Assembly: GCA_050084515.1 (NCBI GenBank)
Contig: CM114271.1
Location: 42,470,001-42,534,000 of the forward strand
DNA length: 64,000 bases
Direction of reading: 5' to 3'
Origin: Blasia pusilla
Taxonomy: Eukaryota; Marchantiophyta; Marchantiopsida; Blasiales
Shown here: positions 22,735-34,250 of the stretch, piece by piece
Numbering within the stretch: position 1 is the stretch's first letter
Layout of the letters: the number at the start of each line of letters is the position of its first letter
Translations under genes and position numbers: made by a program
Notes under the pieces: model-generated
Database searches by the model: none
What the model was told of the DNA's origin: nothing
What the model saw: the letters and a program-made list of their open reading frames with translations, nothing else

Positions 22735-23434
22735 TCGGTGGGAAGAGAGAGATATGAGAGGTCCCTTTTATAATACATTAAAGATTTGTTCTAAATCTTC
22801 AATGTATTATGAAGGGGTAGGATCCGTGGCTCCCGGTTGGGTGGAGTCCTCGCTAGGTTCAATTCTGCCAAGGATGTTAAATGTGGGTTATAGCAAGGGA
22901 GGAAAGAGTTTAGGGACCCAAGGAGATGGAACTGGGAATTAGAAGAATTTAACATGGAGTGAACTGCGTTTCTTACTTATGTTTATAATGCAGAAATTCA
23001 TTGAATTGAATTTCTGCTTCCTTATTTCATTTTTTTGAGCAAGAAATAGCAAAGGTGAAAATGTACACTGGGAAGAAAAAAAAAGCCGGTTGAAATTCTG
23101 GCGGCCGGAAATTTTCGGGGTTGTCTGAAAAGTTTGTGAAATCTACCGGGGAAATTTTTAAAAAATCGGATAATCACTGGAAAATAAATAAAATCTCATA
23201 AATTTTCCGCCTAAAAAAGTCGTAGCCTTTTTTTGCCGACTATCTTTTCCCAAAAACCGTTGTACTTAAAAGCTTACTGGCAACCAGCGGGTTTCCGCCA
23301 AAAAGCTCCCTGGACCTTGATCCTACTCTCTCAAGTTACATGAGGCCTCAACAAGTCATCTTCGATCTTTTGAGGTTGTCCTCCAAACTTCTCAAAGGTG
23401 CACTGAGAATACTCACAATCCATCCTAAAAGATG

Positions 23435-24075
23435 TATCTTCTCCCTAAGAAGCCTTGGATAATAACCTTTGACCATTCTCTCAATGTTTCTCTCTTAAGA
23501 CAAAGTAGAATAGTTAATCCCTTGATATGCCTTCCGAATAGTTTCTTAGCTCCCAATATCCAATATATATGGTCATACAAAAATGTGGTTAACTCATAAT
23601 TCCAAGACTCAAGTGGGTGCCCATCTTGACGTATGTCATTTAGGATCACATGGTTGGTCTTTTCATCCTTTGCGTTTTGCAACTAGTCTCATGGGGTTGT
23701 TTCCCATCCCAGTGTTGAAATCGAAATTTTACTTCTCTCAGATCTCACTTTTAACATTTTCAAAGCATAGAAAGAGAGTAGATCTCTACAAGATCTTCCA
23801 CTGAACCATGTACATGAGGGTAATCACTTACAAACCTGAAAGAGCAAATCTAAAATAGATTGCATGCAGAACTAGTCCAAAACTTCTTTTGAGAATTGGG
23901 TGCTTGGAAAAGCAACACCTTATTGTAATATACAAGACTTGAAGAGAGGTGGTTGAAATCAAGATACATGAGTATGTGGGAGATAGGTTCTTGGAGCATT
24001 CTCCACACCACTACATTCCTTCTTAGTTAATCAAGCCACAAACAGGGGTTCAAATATGTAGGAGCTAATCTTAAG

Positions 24076-24163
<88 letters not shown>

Positions 24164-25650
24164 CTAGAAGGTGTTAGCTGAAGGGAAGGTGCAAGGACCA
24201 ACATTTTTTATAGGAGGAGACCAACACATCAGGCCAATGCACCATACATAAGCCAACACACTATGGGCAAGGCAAGACATTAGGCCAACAGACCAAGAAC
24301 ATGCCAACACATCATGGCTAATACACACGCAACATACCAATACAATAGAGGCATGCCAACACATCATGAGCACAATCAACATAATCAAAACTAACAAGAA
24401 TGGTTAAGAAATAACAAGTAATCTAAATAAAGTGAGAGACTTACAACCATGGTGAACTTCCTACCATAGTTTGTAGAACTAACCATAGTTAAAACTTGTC
24501 GTGCGAATAAATATCGCTGCCAACTTACTTCAACTATCATGAGCACAAGTCTAAACAAGATCCATCTAACTATGAATCCTAACATATTTACATTTAAATG
24601 ATTGGAAAAACCCAATATAAAGTTGATATGAACTTTAAACTCTAGTGAAATCTGTCATGAACCATGCTTCATCCAAACATCCATATCAATGATATAAATT
24701 GTTGCAACAGTAGGAGAAAGTATGCAAATAACTCTAAATGCGTGTGATCTTCGATCAATCCTAGCTTATTCTTCAAAAGAGAATCCAAGCTCAATATTTG
24801 CAGGTTGCAATGTATCAAGGATCCCAACATGGGTTTGATCCTAGGGAAGATGAGCTTTGAATGAGCTTCATCCGAGGTATGCCTCCTAGGAACCTCCATG
24901 GGTGACATGTACACATAGGTAACCTCCCTCCTAGAAGGTCACTAATGACATGTAATACAAAAGGTACTAACTCCCTAACAACTGCACATGTGATCTTCTC
25001 TTGAGACCAACTACCAACTTATCCTTGACCATATGGCTCCATATATGTATAGGAGGGTCAACCTCTCCAAGGTTACCACTCTTCATAAAGGAAAGGATGA
25101 CCTACTCTCCTAGGTCGTCTCCTAAGAGCAAGTCACACATGACCTCTCAAAATAGGGAAATACAAGACCCTTCTAGGGCCTCGATACTATCTCACCCTAC
25201 GCCTCATCTATCATGACAAATTAAATAAAAAAATTAAGGAAAGGTTTAGAATAGCAAAAATTTTATATGAAATCCTAACGTCCAACTACTCTTAACTCTT
25301 GTGTTTCTTGCCTTTACGTAGGAACTTCACTCAAAGATCCTCCACTTAGCGTTGGCCCCTATCTCCTAAAACTAGACTCGGCTTTGGTGTGTTTCACCAA
25401 AGTTGATTCTCCTTGGATCTCCCAGTATAACTCATATTTTGGGCCCCCGCTAGCATGAGTGCCATAGCCATCTATCCCTACCTACCATGACATACATCTC
25501 TCGGATGCTAAGAGCAAAAAGGCCGGGTGCTCATCGCCCCATCATTAGTCGCCTTCTTATCATCCATGTCACATACACAAGTTGGAATCTAGAACTACCT
25601 AATCTATGTACATCTGGGGCACATCCATCGTTCTCGAGGAACCCTAGTGA
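23435..25650 (-). other. Gypsy 3' non-coding region
   Basis: Between the end of the integrase coding remnants and the 3' LTR. No domain recognised. It contains a (GA)n tract at 24081-24159 and, at about 24215-24375, five or more degenerate repeats of GCCAACACATCATG. The part at 25455-25575 recurs at 53340-53480. Confidence 0.6.
24081..24159. repeat. (GA)n microsatellite
   Basis: 79 bp of uninterrupted GA dinucleotides. Confidence 0.98.
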
Positions 25651-26900
25651 GAGATGGCGTTTAACATGCCATATGCCATCCTCTCGAACATCCATCATAA
25701 ACTAGCATAGTGGCTGCACCATAGGCGGAACCACTCAACATACATCGCAAACCTACAGAAACTACTGCTAAGCTCGGATCAATTGTACCGTCAATGTTAG
25801 GAAGATGACATGGCGCACAATTACGCACATAGTCCTTCCAAACCATATCATTGCATCCCTCCAATAAGAAAGCACCATATGGTAAAACCTCATGCACTCT
25901 CAAGATAGTGCACCCTGGAGTCACATTCAACGTCATGGGTGCCGTCTACTGCAAGTAGACATAATCTTCCTAATGAAACCTCATGATAATAGGTCGATAA
26001 CCACCTCCCCGAATAGTTGCATACCTCAACGTATCCCGATGCTACGCAATGGCCAAGTTCTCAAACGCCATGGGCATGACTCTCCGAAATGACTCAACCC
26101 TCTAAGAACATGCTCGCATCCATACATCAGGGTCATTAAGGTTCAACACCTCACCAACATCTCGACAAATGGTCGTAGGTAAATCTGGCTCTCGGCCATA
26201 AAGCAATAAGTACGGTGAGAAATACGCTAAGGATGTCTACTTGCTGAATCTGTATCCCATCGCCAGCCACGACAATAGAAGGTCCCAATCTCCTAGGTTA
26301 CCTCTTTGCAAGCCATACTTGCGCAATCCTCTCTTCACCGTCTGCACAACCCTCTCCGCTAGTCCATCTCGCAAAGTGGTGTGGTGGTTGATCAACGCCT
26401 TATCACACAAGGATTGAAACTCCCAACGAAACTATGTACCTTAGTCTGTCAACACTTCAGCTGGTATGCCATAATGACTCAACACTCAATCTTGGAAGGC
26501 ATACGCTACTCCCTCACTATCCACTTCGAGAAATGCTCGAGCATCACCAACACATAACGACTATGATGCTCCGTCAAAGATAAAGGTCCAGCAAAATCCA
26601 AACTCCATCTATAACCTAAACCAAAGATCAAAAGTGGATGCAACTATGGAGTCGGAGCATTGAACAAGGCCTAGACCCGATCACAAACCATACACATGGC
26701 AATAAATTTGTGAATGTCAGTTTGCATGCCTCGCCACCAATATTGTATCTAGAGCAAGCTATACGACCACTTCACTCCAAAATGACCCAACTCCTCGTGA
26801 GCATGACATACCAAACGTGCTCTCTGCAAAGGATGAGGTAGTAAATACACTCTATCATCCTCCCAAACTTGCAAGAGATGTGTCCCCTCCCACCGAAACC
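25651..26900 (-). pseudogene. Gypsy integrase, many stops
   Basis: Minus-strand frames show the zinc-binding domain (HAHEELGHFGV, then YWWRGMQTDI and CMVCDRV, about 26680-26815), the start of the catalytic core (GYRWSLDFAGPLSLTEHHSRYV and MLEHFSKW, about 26520-26630), and a C-terminal part (RVHEVLPYGAFLLEG, NCAPCHLPNIDGTID, about 25790-25900). Integrase would insert the cDNA copy. The frame is broken by numerous stops. The piece around NIDGTIDPSL has a paralogue at 49.88-50.06 kb, so it is repeated in this genome. Confidence 0.82.
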
Positions 26901-27219
26901 GTCTAGCTCGCTATAGGATCTGATCTCGCTCTCTAGCACTCACTATGCTCGCAACGCTGCCAATACGCAAGTACTCCAAGACTACTCCATCGTCGTGAAT
27001 ATCTCCGCCACCAATCGTCACCGGCCTTTGGATCTAAGGACTCTCCATCAGACCTCACCATTGAAGTCTCAGCAATCTGGCTCTCCATAGCCAACAAGCC
27101 GAAATAGGCTAACGTGTGCCATCCTGGCACCAACTTCTCATCACTCTCTCCATGCCATCAAGATGTAGTCGCATCTCGCCGACTCGGGCATGGGTTACGC
27201 CTCAAACCATCTGCATCCT

Positions 27220-27667
27220 GGTTGAGCATCCCAACTCTATGCACCACTGGAAATCATACTCCTACAACAACAAAGCCCACCTTGCAAGCTTCCCTGCAAG
27301 CTTTTTGGAATCCATCAACCACTTAAGTGGTTGGTGATTAGTAATAATGTTAAAGGATTGCCGAAAAGATAACAATGAAATGTGCAACAGCCTACACTGC
27401 AACCAAGCACTCATTCTCATACGAGCTATATTTTGCCATTACAACGTTATTTGAGCGACTAGCCACCACGAACTCTTTACCATCATCGTCATGCTGGATG
27501 AGCACGGCTCTAAGCTCCAACATACTCCAATCAATATGCAACTGGAAAGGACACCCCGTGATTGGTCTCCTTAGTATGGGCGGGGACATCAATCTATCCT
27601 TGGATAGCTGAAATACTCTCTCCTGCTCATCCCCCCAGTGCCACTCGTGATCCACCTTGGTCAGCAA
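27220..27667 (-). pseudogene. Gypsy RNase H
   Basis: The open part (27392-27667) contains EQERVFQLSKDRLMSPPILR, PFQLHIDWSMLELRAVLIQ and YSSYENECLVAV, the usual tethered RNase H following gypsy reverse transcriptase. The continuation in another frame reads LKWLMDSKKLAGKLARWALLLQ near 27220-27330. It is separated from the reverse transcriptase remnant by a frame break near 27650. Confidence 0.88.
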
Positions 27668-27759
27668 GGTCAGCGGCTTTGCAATCGAACTGAAACCCTT
27701 GACTTACCGTCAATAGAAGTTTGCCAATCCCATGAATGCATGAACTCGACTCATATTTG

Positions 27760-28230
27760 TAGGGCGTGGAATGCGTGAAATAGTCTCTACCTTTGTCTAT
27801 TGCACACCAAGGCCACCTAGGACCTGGGTATATCGTATGACCCAGGTACTCAATCTTGTCATAGAAGAACTTGCACTTGCTTGGATGTAGCTTCAGCCCA
27901 TGGAACTGCAATCGTCGAAACGCCTCCTCTAGATATCGCTCATGCTCCTCAATTGTGGCGCTAAAGACTACAATGGCATCAATTTAACACCTAGCAAAAT
28001 CCACATCCATGCTTGCCATGCACATCCTTCTTGGCAAGCATGGATGCATATTCTCCATGCGACATCTCCACTAGTTCTGCTCCAACCAATCCTGGCTCCT
28101 ACTCTGAATCAGAGCCCTCTCCATATCACTGTACCTACAGGGTCGTCAAAAGATCGACATTTTGCTCGACAAATCAATGCGGATCCTTGGACCCTTTAGC
28201 AACCCAAATCATGCATGCTAAATGCAAAAC
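27760..28230 (-). pseudogene. Gypsy reverse transcriptase, internally deleted
   Basis: Remnants of the N-terminal part (RYSDMERALIQSRSQ, about 28075-28150) are followed within about 100 bp by the region of the catalytic box (DFARC-stop-IDAIVVFSATIEEHERYL, about 27930-28000) and LHPSKCKFFYDKIEYLGHTIYPG-type thumb sequence (in pieces, about 27825-27905). The intervening palm region of roughly 100 residues is missing and the second Asp of the catalytic pair is Ala. A 15-bp perfect inverted repeat sits at the junction (28004-28018 and 28032-28046). The enzyme cannot be functional. Confidence 0.83.
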
Positions 28231-28639
28231 AACTCTAATAACTCCTAAGGAATTGATGTATCCGGCGCTACTCTCCTCCTATTAACTTAGGGCCCATATT
28301 TGGCTCCCAAGTCTCCATCGTGACTACGGTAGGACTCTTCGGCGCACGTGTTGGTGGTTGCTATGGTGCAATCCCGAATCTAACAGTAAAACTTGGCTGC
28401 TCCCCTATAGCCACTTGCAAACTCTGATCTCCTCCATGTACAGTACTTGGAACCATGCTCAATTTTGTGGCTATCATCTCCTGGAAAACCTGCAAAACAT
28501 CCCAAGAAGTCCAAAGGTGTCTCTCCTGATCATTCCTGGTGTGTCGATCTCCTCGCGTCTTGCCCCCAACCACTACCTCAATCATCTTGGTAGGCATGGG
28601 GCTCACCAACGCAACAATTGTAATCTGTCGCAACCTCAA

Positions 28640-29631
28640 ACGACGTTGCTCAGCTACTCTGAAGTTGTAAATCCATGTCAAGCAGTTCAGGTCCATTTCC
28701 TGACCCAAGACATGATGTCGTAATGCCTCTGAAAGTGACGATACTTCCGTCACTTCTGTGGGGAATTCCATTGCTCGCTCTCGCTCATCGGCGTTGGGCT
28801 CCACCAACCGTTGTACTTGATCATCCCAAACCAAGCCGGGCCCAACCTCCTTGAATGCATAGGAAGCGTGAAAACTCACAAATGTGGGAAAGGCTGCTCG
28901 TGGCATGCCAATCTTGTTAACCACAATCAACGGCGGTCGATCATTGTGCCTCACCATCTGTGATCGACAATCTGGATCTAGAATAGAATCCACCAACAAA
29001 TGAGAGGGGCGCTCCACTCTTGTATACGCCCTCCGCAAAACCTCATGTGGCACCAAGTTGGTCCACCAAAGACACATGCAATGTACTCGTGAACCTACAC
29101 TCTCCGCATCCAACAACATTTTCGGGCTAATCCATGCGCACACCTGATGTGCACTCGTCACCACTCGAATCCTCGAATCGCCCAAAATTGACACATTCTC
29201 TAGAATGTTTGTTGGAGAACGGGACTGATGCTCATGCAGGTGTTGCAAGATCTGCATCATCTCCCAAAACAACATGGACCGAGAGTCAGCTAACACGCTA
29301 CCTTGGCCTTCACTCGATTGGCCTTGACACGACCAACCACCAATGACCAAATTTGTGGTCCCTACCTGCTCCAAGTCATGCGCCCCCAACAATGAAATGT
29401 CCCTCGGTACGGAACGCTAGGATCCCTAGATGGCACACATATACAACAAGTCGGGAAATCGGAGGCGTAACTGCGCCATATGGTGAAGTGAAGCACGGCT
29501 CGCAACATCATCAATCTCAACATATAGGTACTGTTGCACGCGCACTCCGCCTGCAAAACAACAACTAACCCAGTGTTGATCCCTCCAAAGAGATCCAACA
29601 CGCGAATACCCTCCTCTAGGATGCACCACAC
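28640..29631 (-). pseudogene. Cytosine-5 DNA methyltransferase domain inside the gypsy polyprotein
   Basis: Would transfer methyl groups to cytosine C5 in DNA. Motifs in canonical order: motif I GIRVLDLFGGINTGL (about 29560-29610), motif II YLYVEIDD (about 29535), motif IV LVIGGWSCQGQSSEG with the catalytic Cys codon at 29327-29329, DSRSMLFWEMMQIL, motif VI ILENVSILGD, motif VIII LLDAESVGSRVH and LWWTNLVP, motif IX-like NADERERAMEFPTEV, motif X VLGQEMDLNCLTWI (about 28690). From motif IV onward the frame is open for 343 codons (28361-29392); motif I and motif II lie in two other frames, so at least two frameshifts separate them. It lies between protease (ends about 30.03 kb) and reverse transcriptase (starts about 28.2 kb) on the same strand, hence part of the element. 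The unpermuted order excludes the DRM type. LTR elements with captured methyltransferases are known from streptophyte algae and dinoflagellates. Confidence 0.88.
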
Positions 29632-30029
29632 AATCGGGGTGGTGTCCTAAGGGGTCATAGTAGCACTCTTGGCTACCTCGGGTTCCTTTGACCCGTCACG
29701 CTCTGGTGCAAACGCCTCACTCCACGCCGTCTGCATGTGCTCATCAACTAAACGTCAGAGCTCTTTACTCCAGCCCCATAGTGCCACCTCTCCTCCACGG
29801 ATGATGCGGCTACCATAACACTCCTCTCCCTAGAAGTGTGAGGCGCAGGGTTGTCCTTTGCATGGACATGCCCCTCAATCAAATCATAAGGCCACATGAT
29901 GGCACTACTAAATGCTGCTTAAGTTGCCATCTCTCCTCGCCGTCCCTCAATCACTCCATCCGTGAATCGCACAGGTAATGAACAAAGTCGTCCATCACCG
30001 GACTACCATCCTGGTCCGTAGGACGCTGA

Positions 30030-30684
30030 CTCCTCCCAATAATCCAAAGAAAACCCCATCGGGTGCAACACTGCTCCCCCAACCAAGACGTCGTAGGACT
30101 CTACATCGGTCACGATCACCTTGGCTCGCACCACATACTCATGTGTAGGATGTCTGTATCCTGAAGGGACAACGCTCCACATCGGCTCTCGTCAAGCCCA
30201 ATCCTCTAAATGTCGCTTTCCCCAACATCAAGGGTTGTGCTCCCAAATCCAACAAGACACGTTGCGGACTAAAAAATCTACCTCCTCGAGTCATCAATTG
30301 GAAGACCTTTCCCCGATTGTCCAGCAACACAACACGAGGAGAAGCCATGGCAAGCTCTATCGTAGGTCTAGCGGGCATCTCCGCCATCCTTGCAGCCACA
30401 ACCTGCCATGAATCTGAGGTGGACAGCCCGAGCATCGGCTCCAAGGGCAGATCCATCACCTCCTTTGCAATCACCTCTGAATATGATGCATGAACACCAT
30501 CTCCACACTCATATAGCGTAGCGGCCGACCGGAAAACCTCGGCAGGCATACCTCCCAACGTCATAACATCGGAAGCAGAAAACAAAGGAGCACGGTACAC
30601 CATCGTGGCCGCCCCCAACATCATGCTTGACACATGCTCCTCCCAAACATTAACAATAGGATTCGTTGCACTCGCTTCTCCCAT
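30030..30684 (-). pseudogene. Gypsy aspartic protease
   Basis: A retropepsin-like domain that would mature the polyprotein. The open frame 30139-30684 contains RVLLDLGAQPLMLGKA, in the place of the usual LLDSGA active-site motif (Ser to Leu). It continues past 30139 in another frame with VIVTDVESYDVLVGGAVLHP and GFSLDYWEE, typical of the C-terminal flap side in this lineage. The preceding text is an acidic and Ala-rich linker without a domain I recognise. Frameshift near 30130. Confidence 0.8.
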
Positions 30685-30983
30685 CGCCCTCTGTGCTGCA
30701 CACCAACACCATCAAGTCTCCGAGAACTCTGATCATGACACATCGATGGGTTCCTCATCACCTCGAACAACGCGAAAGACTGAGGAAGCATGATATGTTT
30801 CTTGGCTTCCCCTCTTTGTGGATCCAACTCGACGGCAGCTCCATGTGTAACAACAATGGTTGCCTCCAAGTGAATAGTCACACACATCCAGCCAGGATCC
30901 TCCATATCTTCGGCTGCTCCATACGACGTCGATGCCACGGATTTGGCATCGGATAACCTCAATGCCATAGTGGAAATCTACTC

Positions 30984-32251
30984 TTATAATTTTTGTATCC
31001 GAGGAGCCATCCTAGCCTCACACCCGATATCTCCCTCGACGCGTCTAGGTGGTGGAACTCTACCTCCTCCATGGGCAACTCCACCAACCCCTCGGGCAAC
31101 TCCAGCTCCTCGTCCCCCAACGAGACCACCTGGTGCACAACCTCTAGGCCCACTCGGACCGACAACTCGTTCTTGTGCCCTCTCGGGCCCTCGGTCTGGA
31201 CGTAACTCAAGGTGTAGGCTGAAACACTTGGCGCGTGTGTGACCGTACCTCTGACAATAGTCACACTGATAATCCCCTGGTGCAGCACCATCTTCTTCTC
31301 CATGTTGAGGCACACATCCATGACCCTGATGATTGCAATCGCGTTGGTGATGGGCTCCACCACATGCCCAACAAATAATCATAGGCAGATGTTGTTGAGC
31401 CATATATGAAGGCACAAGTCTCGATGGCACAGCCTCCCGATATGCTCCTTGCGCTCGTGGTGCCACAGACCTATCTTGGAATCCACGTTGCTGCATTGGT
31501 GGTGCGAGCAATCGTGATTGCTCTCGCCTAGAACTCATGGTGGCTACGCTCTCCTCTGCCATGTTGCGCTCAATGATCATGGCGGTCCTAAAAACATTTC
31601 TGAACGTGGCTGTGGTGTTCATAAGAAGCATCCCCTCCCGCACCCGTGTGCGCAGAGTTCGCTCTAGCATCACGTACCATGACTAGATAGCGTGGGACTC
31701 GGTCACCCCTTGAGTGACATTAATCAACCGGTGCAAGCAAGTGTAGGCCTTAGGAAAACTCTCAATCGGGTGCCTCTGGGAGTTGTGGATGCTCCGCAAC
31801 TTCTCCGTCCGAACCCCTGGTAGCTCGTCCTCACCTCCGCAAAGAGCTCAACCACAGGGTTGAACTTGGGACAAACCTGACTAAACGATGCAACTGCTCT
31901 AGTGCAAGTTGGCCCTCCTAAAACATCACTAGTGGAAGAGGAAGAAGCCTCTTCTGACTCCTCCTCCTCATTGGGAAACAGTTTAGTCCGTGACCTATAA
32001 TATGGATCATAGTAGAGTCGCCATGCCTCAATCTCCTGGGCATATATGTGGGAGAACTCAAGGTAATCGTCCATGGGCGCCCCCTCTAAATGCTCGAACA
32101 TACCGTTCCATGCTCTAAATGGGTTGAACTCTCTGGAGTTCCTAGCTCGTTGTGAGTCACACCAACTCCTAAACTGTGCAATAAAGTTGTGCAACTCTAT
32201 CGTGCCTATAGCACGCGAAAACCTATGCGGTCCTCTATCCCGGTTTTCCAT
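30984..32251 (-). pseudogene. Gypsy gag (capsid and two zinc knuckles)
   Basis: Starts at Met 32251 (MENRDRGPHRFSRAIG). The capsid part reads RAWNGMFEHLEGAPMDDYLEF and EIEAWRLYYDPYY, then frameshifts near 31700 into a second frame with TLRTRVREGMLL and two nucleocapsid knuckles, CWACGGAHHQRDC and CDYCQRYGHTRAKC, followed by a Gly/Arg/Pro-rich tail. It would package the RNA into particles. A frame break at about 31.7 kb and a stop before MLERTL make it non-functional. A paralogue is at 1-960. Confidence 0.86.
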
Positions 32252-33321
32252 CTTGTATGCCCAACTTGTAGGACCACTAATGTGTGCGGTGAATCACTAA
32301 CACACTCCTCTACACGCTCCCCCTCTTATGAAGACGACACAAAAGGAGTCAAGGTGGTACCTCACGTGGAGACCCTTGAAACCTCGCGCCACTCCGCGTA
32401 AATCCTCTAGAGCTACCCTAAGGTCCACCACCTCGCCTCTCAAAGTCCCGAAAGGACTTTGAGAGGCAAGGTGGACCTGCGGCACGAGGGTCATCACGGC
32501 GTGATGACCCTCATGCCCCTCTCACACGATCACTCTCAATCTTGCGAGTAGTCACTAAATCACTCAAACTAACATGCGACACTCAATCTACACTCTCTCA
32601 TAGAGACTTGTGCTGTGCGGCAACAAGCGACATGGTGCGGCAAATCGACTGATCTATCATCTCATGGACAAAACATATCCTCAACTCTGGATATCCCACA
32701 CAGGTCTATGTCCCCTAAACCCACACATCAATGATGCTCTCTATATCTGCACGAAACCCAATATCCCCAAATAACTGCCAAATACCCAAAATTCCCTAAC
32801 AAGTGCAGGGAAAAAGACCAGAATGGGTAACCTGAAAAAATGTCAATCGCTCCTCAGTAACTGAAACCTCAACCCCAACTCGGTCATGAAGAAAAACTCC
32901 TCCAATCAGCAAGTATTACTCCCCTAGTACTGACGATGCTCAAATTTCCTCAATGTGCGGTGCGGGTCCAACAGTACGGTGTGGTACTGGCGGCACAGAA
33001 CGACACATCACTCAAGAATGGGGTGCAGCACTCAGCGGCATATCCTCCTTTGTAAAAAAAACAATCTGATGTCCATTGATGGAATGGCTCTACGATCGAG
33101 ACGGTGCGGTGCGGTGCGGCCACAAGCGGCACCGCGTGACAATCGACGGCGCGTTGCGGCTACGGGCATCACAGCACGGTACTCGATCATCGGCAAGCGG
33201 CTGCCAATCACTATACATAGCGGAGCAAACAAGGAACCCACGACGCCATCAATCAAAATGTCACCTCAAACATCACGGCCGAGTTGGGGTCGAGAGAGAG
33301 CTTGAGAGCTCATTCTCTCTA
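32252..33321 (-). other. Gypsy 5' leader with two adjacent hairpins
   Basis: Between the 5' LTR and gag. Hairpin 1: arms 32428-32448 and 32454-32474, one mismatch in 21, 5-base loop. Hairpin 2: perfect 12-bp arms 32486-32497 and 32501-32512, 3-base loop. A short GCGGT run lies at about 33103-33118. I could not find a convincing primer-binding site. Confidence 0.7.
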
Positions 33322-33811
33322 TGTAAATCAATGACATCTCTCTCAACATCTCACACCAAGCTCTCCATGGTGTGCACTCTCTCTTATGTCAAACCAAACC
33401 CACTCTCCTAATAAGAGGCTTGGGTTACACACACAAGGCAAGGAAGACCATAGCTCCGCCGCCTCATGCCAAGAAGTTCAACAAGGAGAGAATGAGCTCT
33501 CAAGCTCTCTCTCTTGGAGGTATATCCCCTTCCCTATCCCAAGCTCTCTCCTCGGTAACCTATGTTCCTAGGTCATCTCCTTGGATCTTGACATGCTGTA
33601 GCAGGTCAAGGGCAAGTTCCCAAAGTAGAAAGTCAACTTACTCGAAATAGTAAGTTTCTCTATATGGCTCCAAATGAGCCGAAACGAAGGTGGAACCTGC
33701 TCTCTCATGTTACTCGTGGCCTCAGCAGGTCATCCTCAATCCCCTGAGGTTGTCCTCTAATATCTCCGAAGGCGTTTTACTAGATCTTGTCAATCTATCC
33801 TAAAAGACGTA
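33322..33811 (-). repeat. Gypsy 5' LTR
   Basis: In element orientation it begins TGTTACGTCTTTTAGG at 33811. It aligns with the split 3' LTR over about 430 bp. The inner edge (33322) is an estimate based on the shared TGTAAATCA; lack of an adjacent primer-binding site leaves some doubt. Confidence 0.78.
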
Positions 33812-34250
33812 ACATTGTGTTTCATGCTTGAACATAATATGTTGAGGTGCACTATCCTTTTATCATAGGAGAAAGTGCTTGCAGGAGAAATTGATCTCGT
33901 GTATTTACCCACTCATCAGTCAATTTCTAATTTCTTTACAAAGGCATTTTCTAGAGATAAGTTTGAGATGTGTAGAAACAATTTAGGTGTTAGAGACATC
34001 AATTTGAGTTTGAGGGGGAGTATTGAAGACTAAGTTATAGTCAAACTCATTGGACACTCGAACTGCTACATTTGGTACTCCCATAAAGTAGGAAAGCTTA
34101 ATCTTGGTTAGTCCGTTAAGTGGGACTATTTTAACTAGGGTTAGTTAATCATAATTAGTCTAACTTAAGACTATGGTTATGGTTGCTTATACATACCCTA
34201 TATATTTGAGAAGGAGACCAGCCTCCATTCATTCTCTCATTGCAAAATTT
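33812..34250 (+). mobile_element. Copia copy B: RNase H tail and LTR
   Basis: Plus-strand sequence of the same family as the element at 2.97-7.97 kb. It begins in the RNase H codons (TTGTGTTTCATGC, ATATGTTGAGGTGCAC), runs through ACAAAGGCATTTTCTAGAG and the polypurine tract TTTGAGGGGGAG, and enters an LTR at 34019 (TATTGAAGAC) that fades near 34250 (CTCATTGCAAAATTT). It abuts the gypsy LTR edge at 33811 exactly. The remainder of this copy is not seen on the other side of the gypsy element. Confidence 0.85.

Larger units (their letters stand above)
19008..23319 (+). mobile_element. hAT-superfamily DNA transposon
   Basis: A 4312-bp insert bounded by terminal inverted repeats CAACGTCCGGAGAG (left) and CAAGGTCCAGGGAG (right, reversed), 11 of 14 matching, and by 8-bp target duplications ATCCTACT, the length typical of hAT elements. 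It encodes a hAT transposase (20599-22734), now broken. The 1.6 kb left of the gene is rich in the pentamer GAGTC/GACTC. GGCCGGAAAT occurs near both ends (19132-19141 and 23103-23112). It inserted into the gypsy 3' LTR and is therefore younger than that element. Confidence 0.93.

Noticed and set aside
33812-34250. Gypsy element inserted into copia copy B
   Set aside because: The missing half of copy B is not found on the far side of the gypsy element and no 5-bp target duplication was identified, so simple insertion is not supported.
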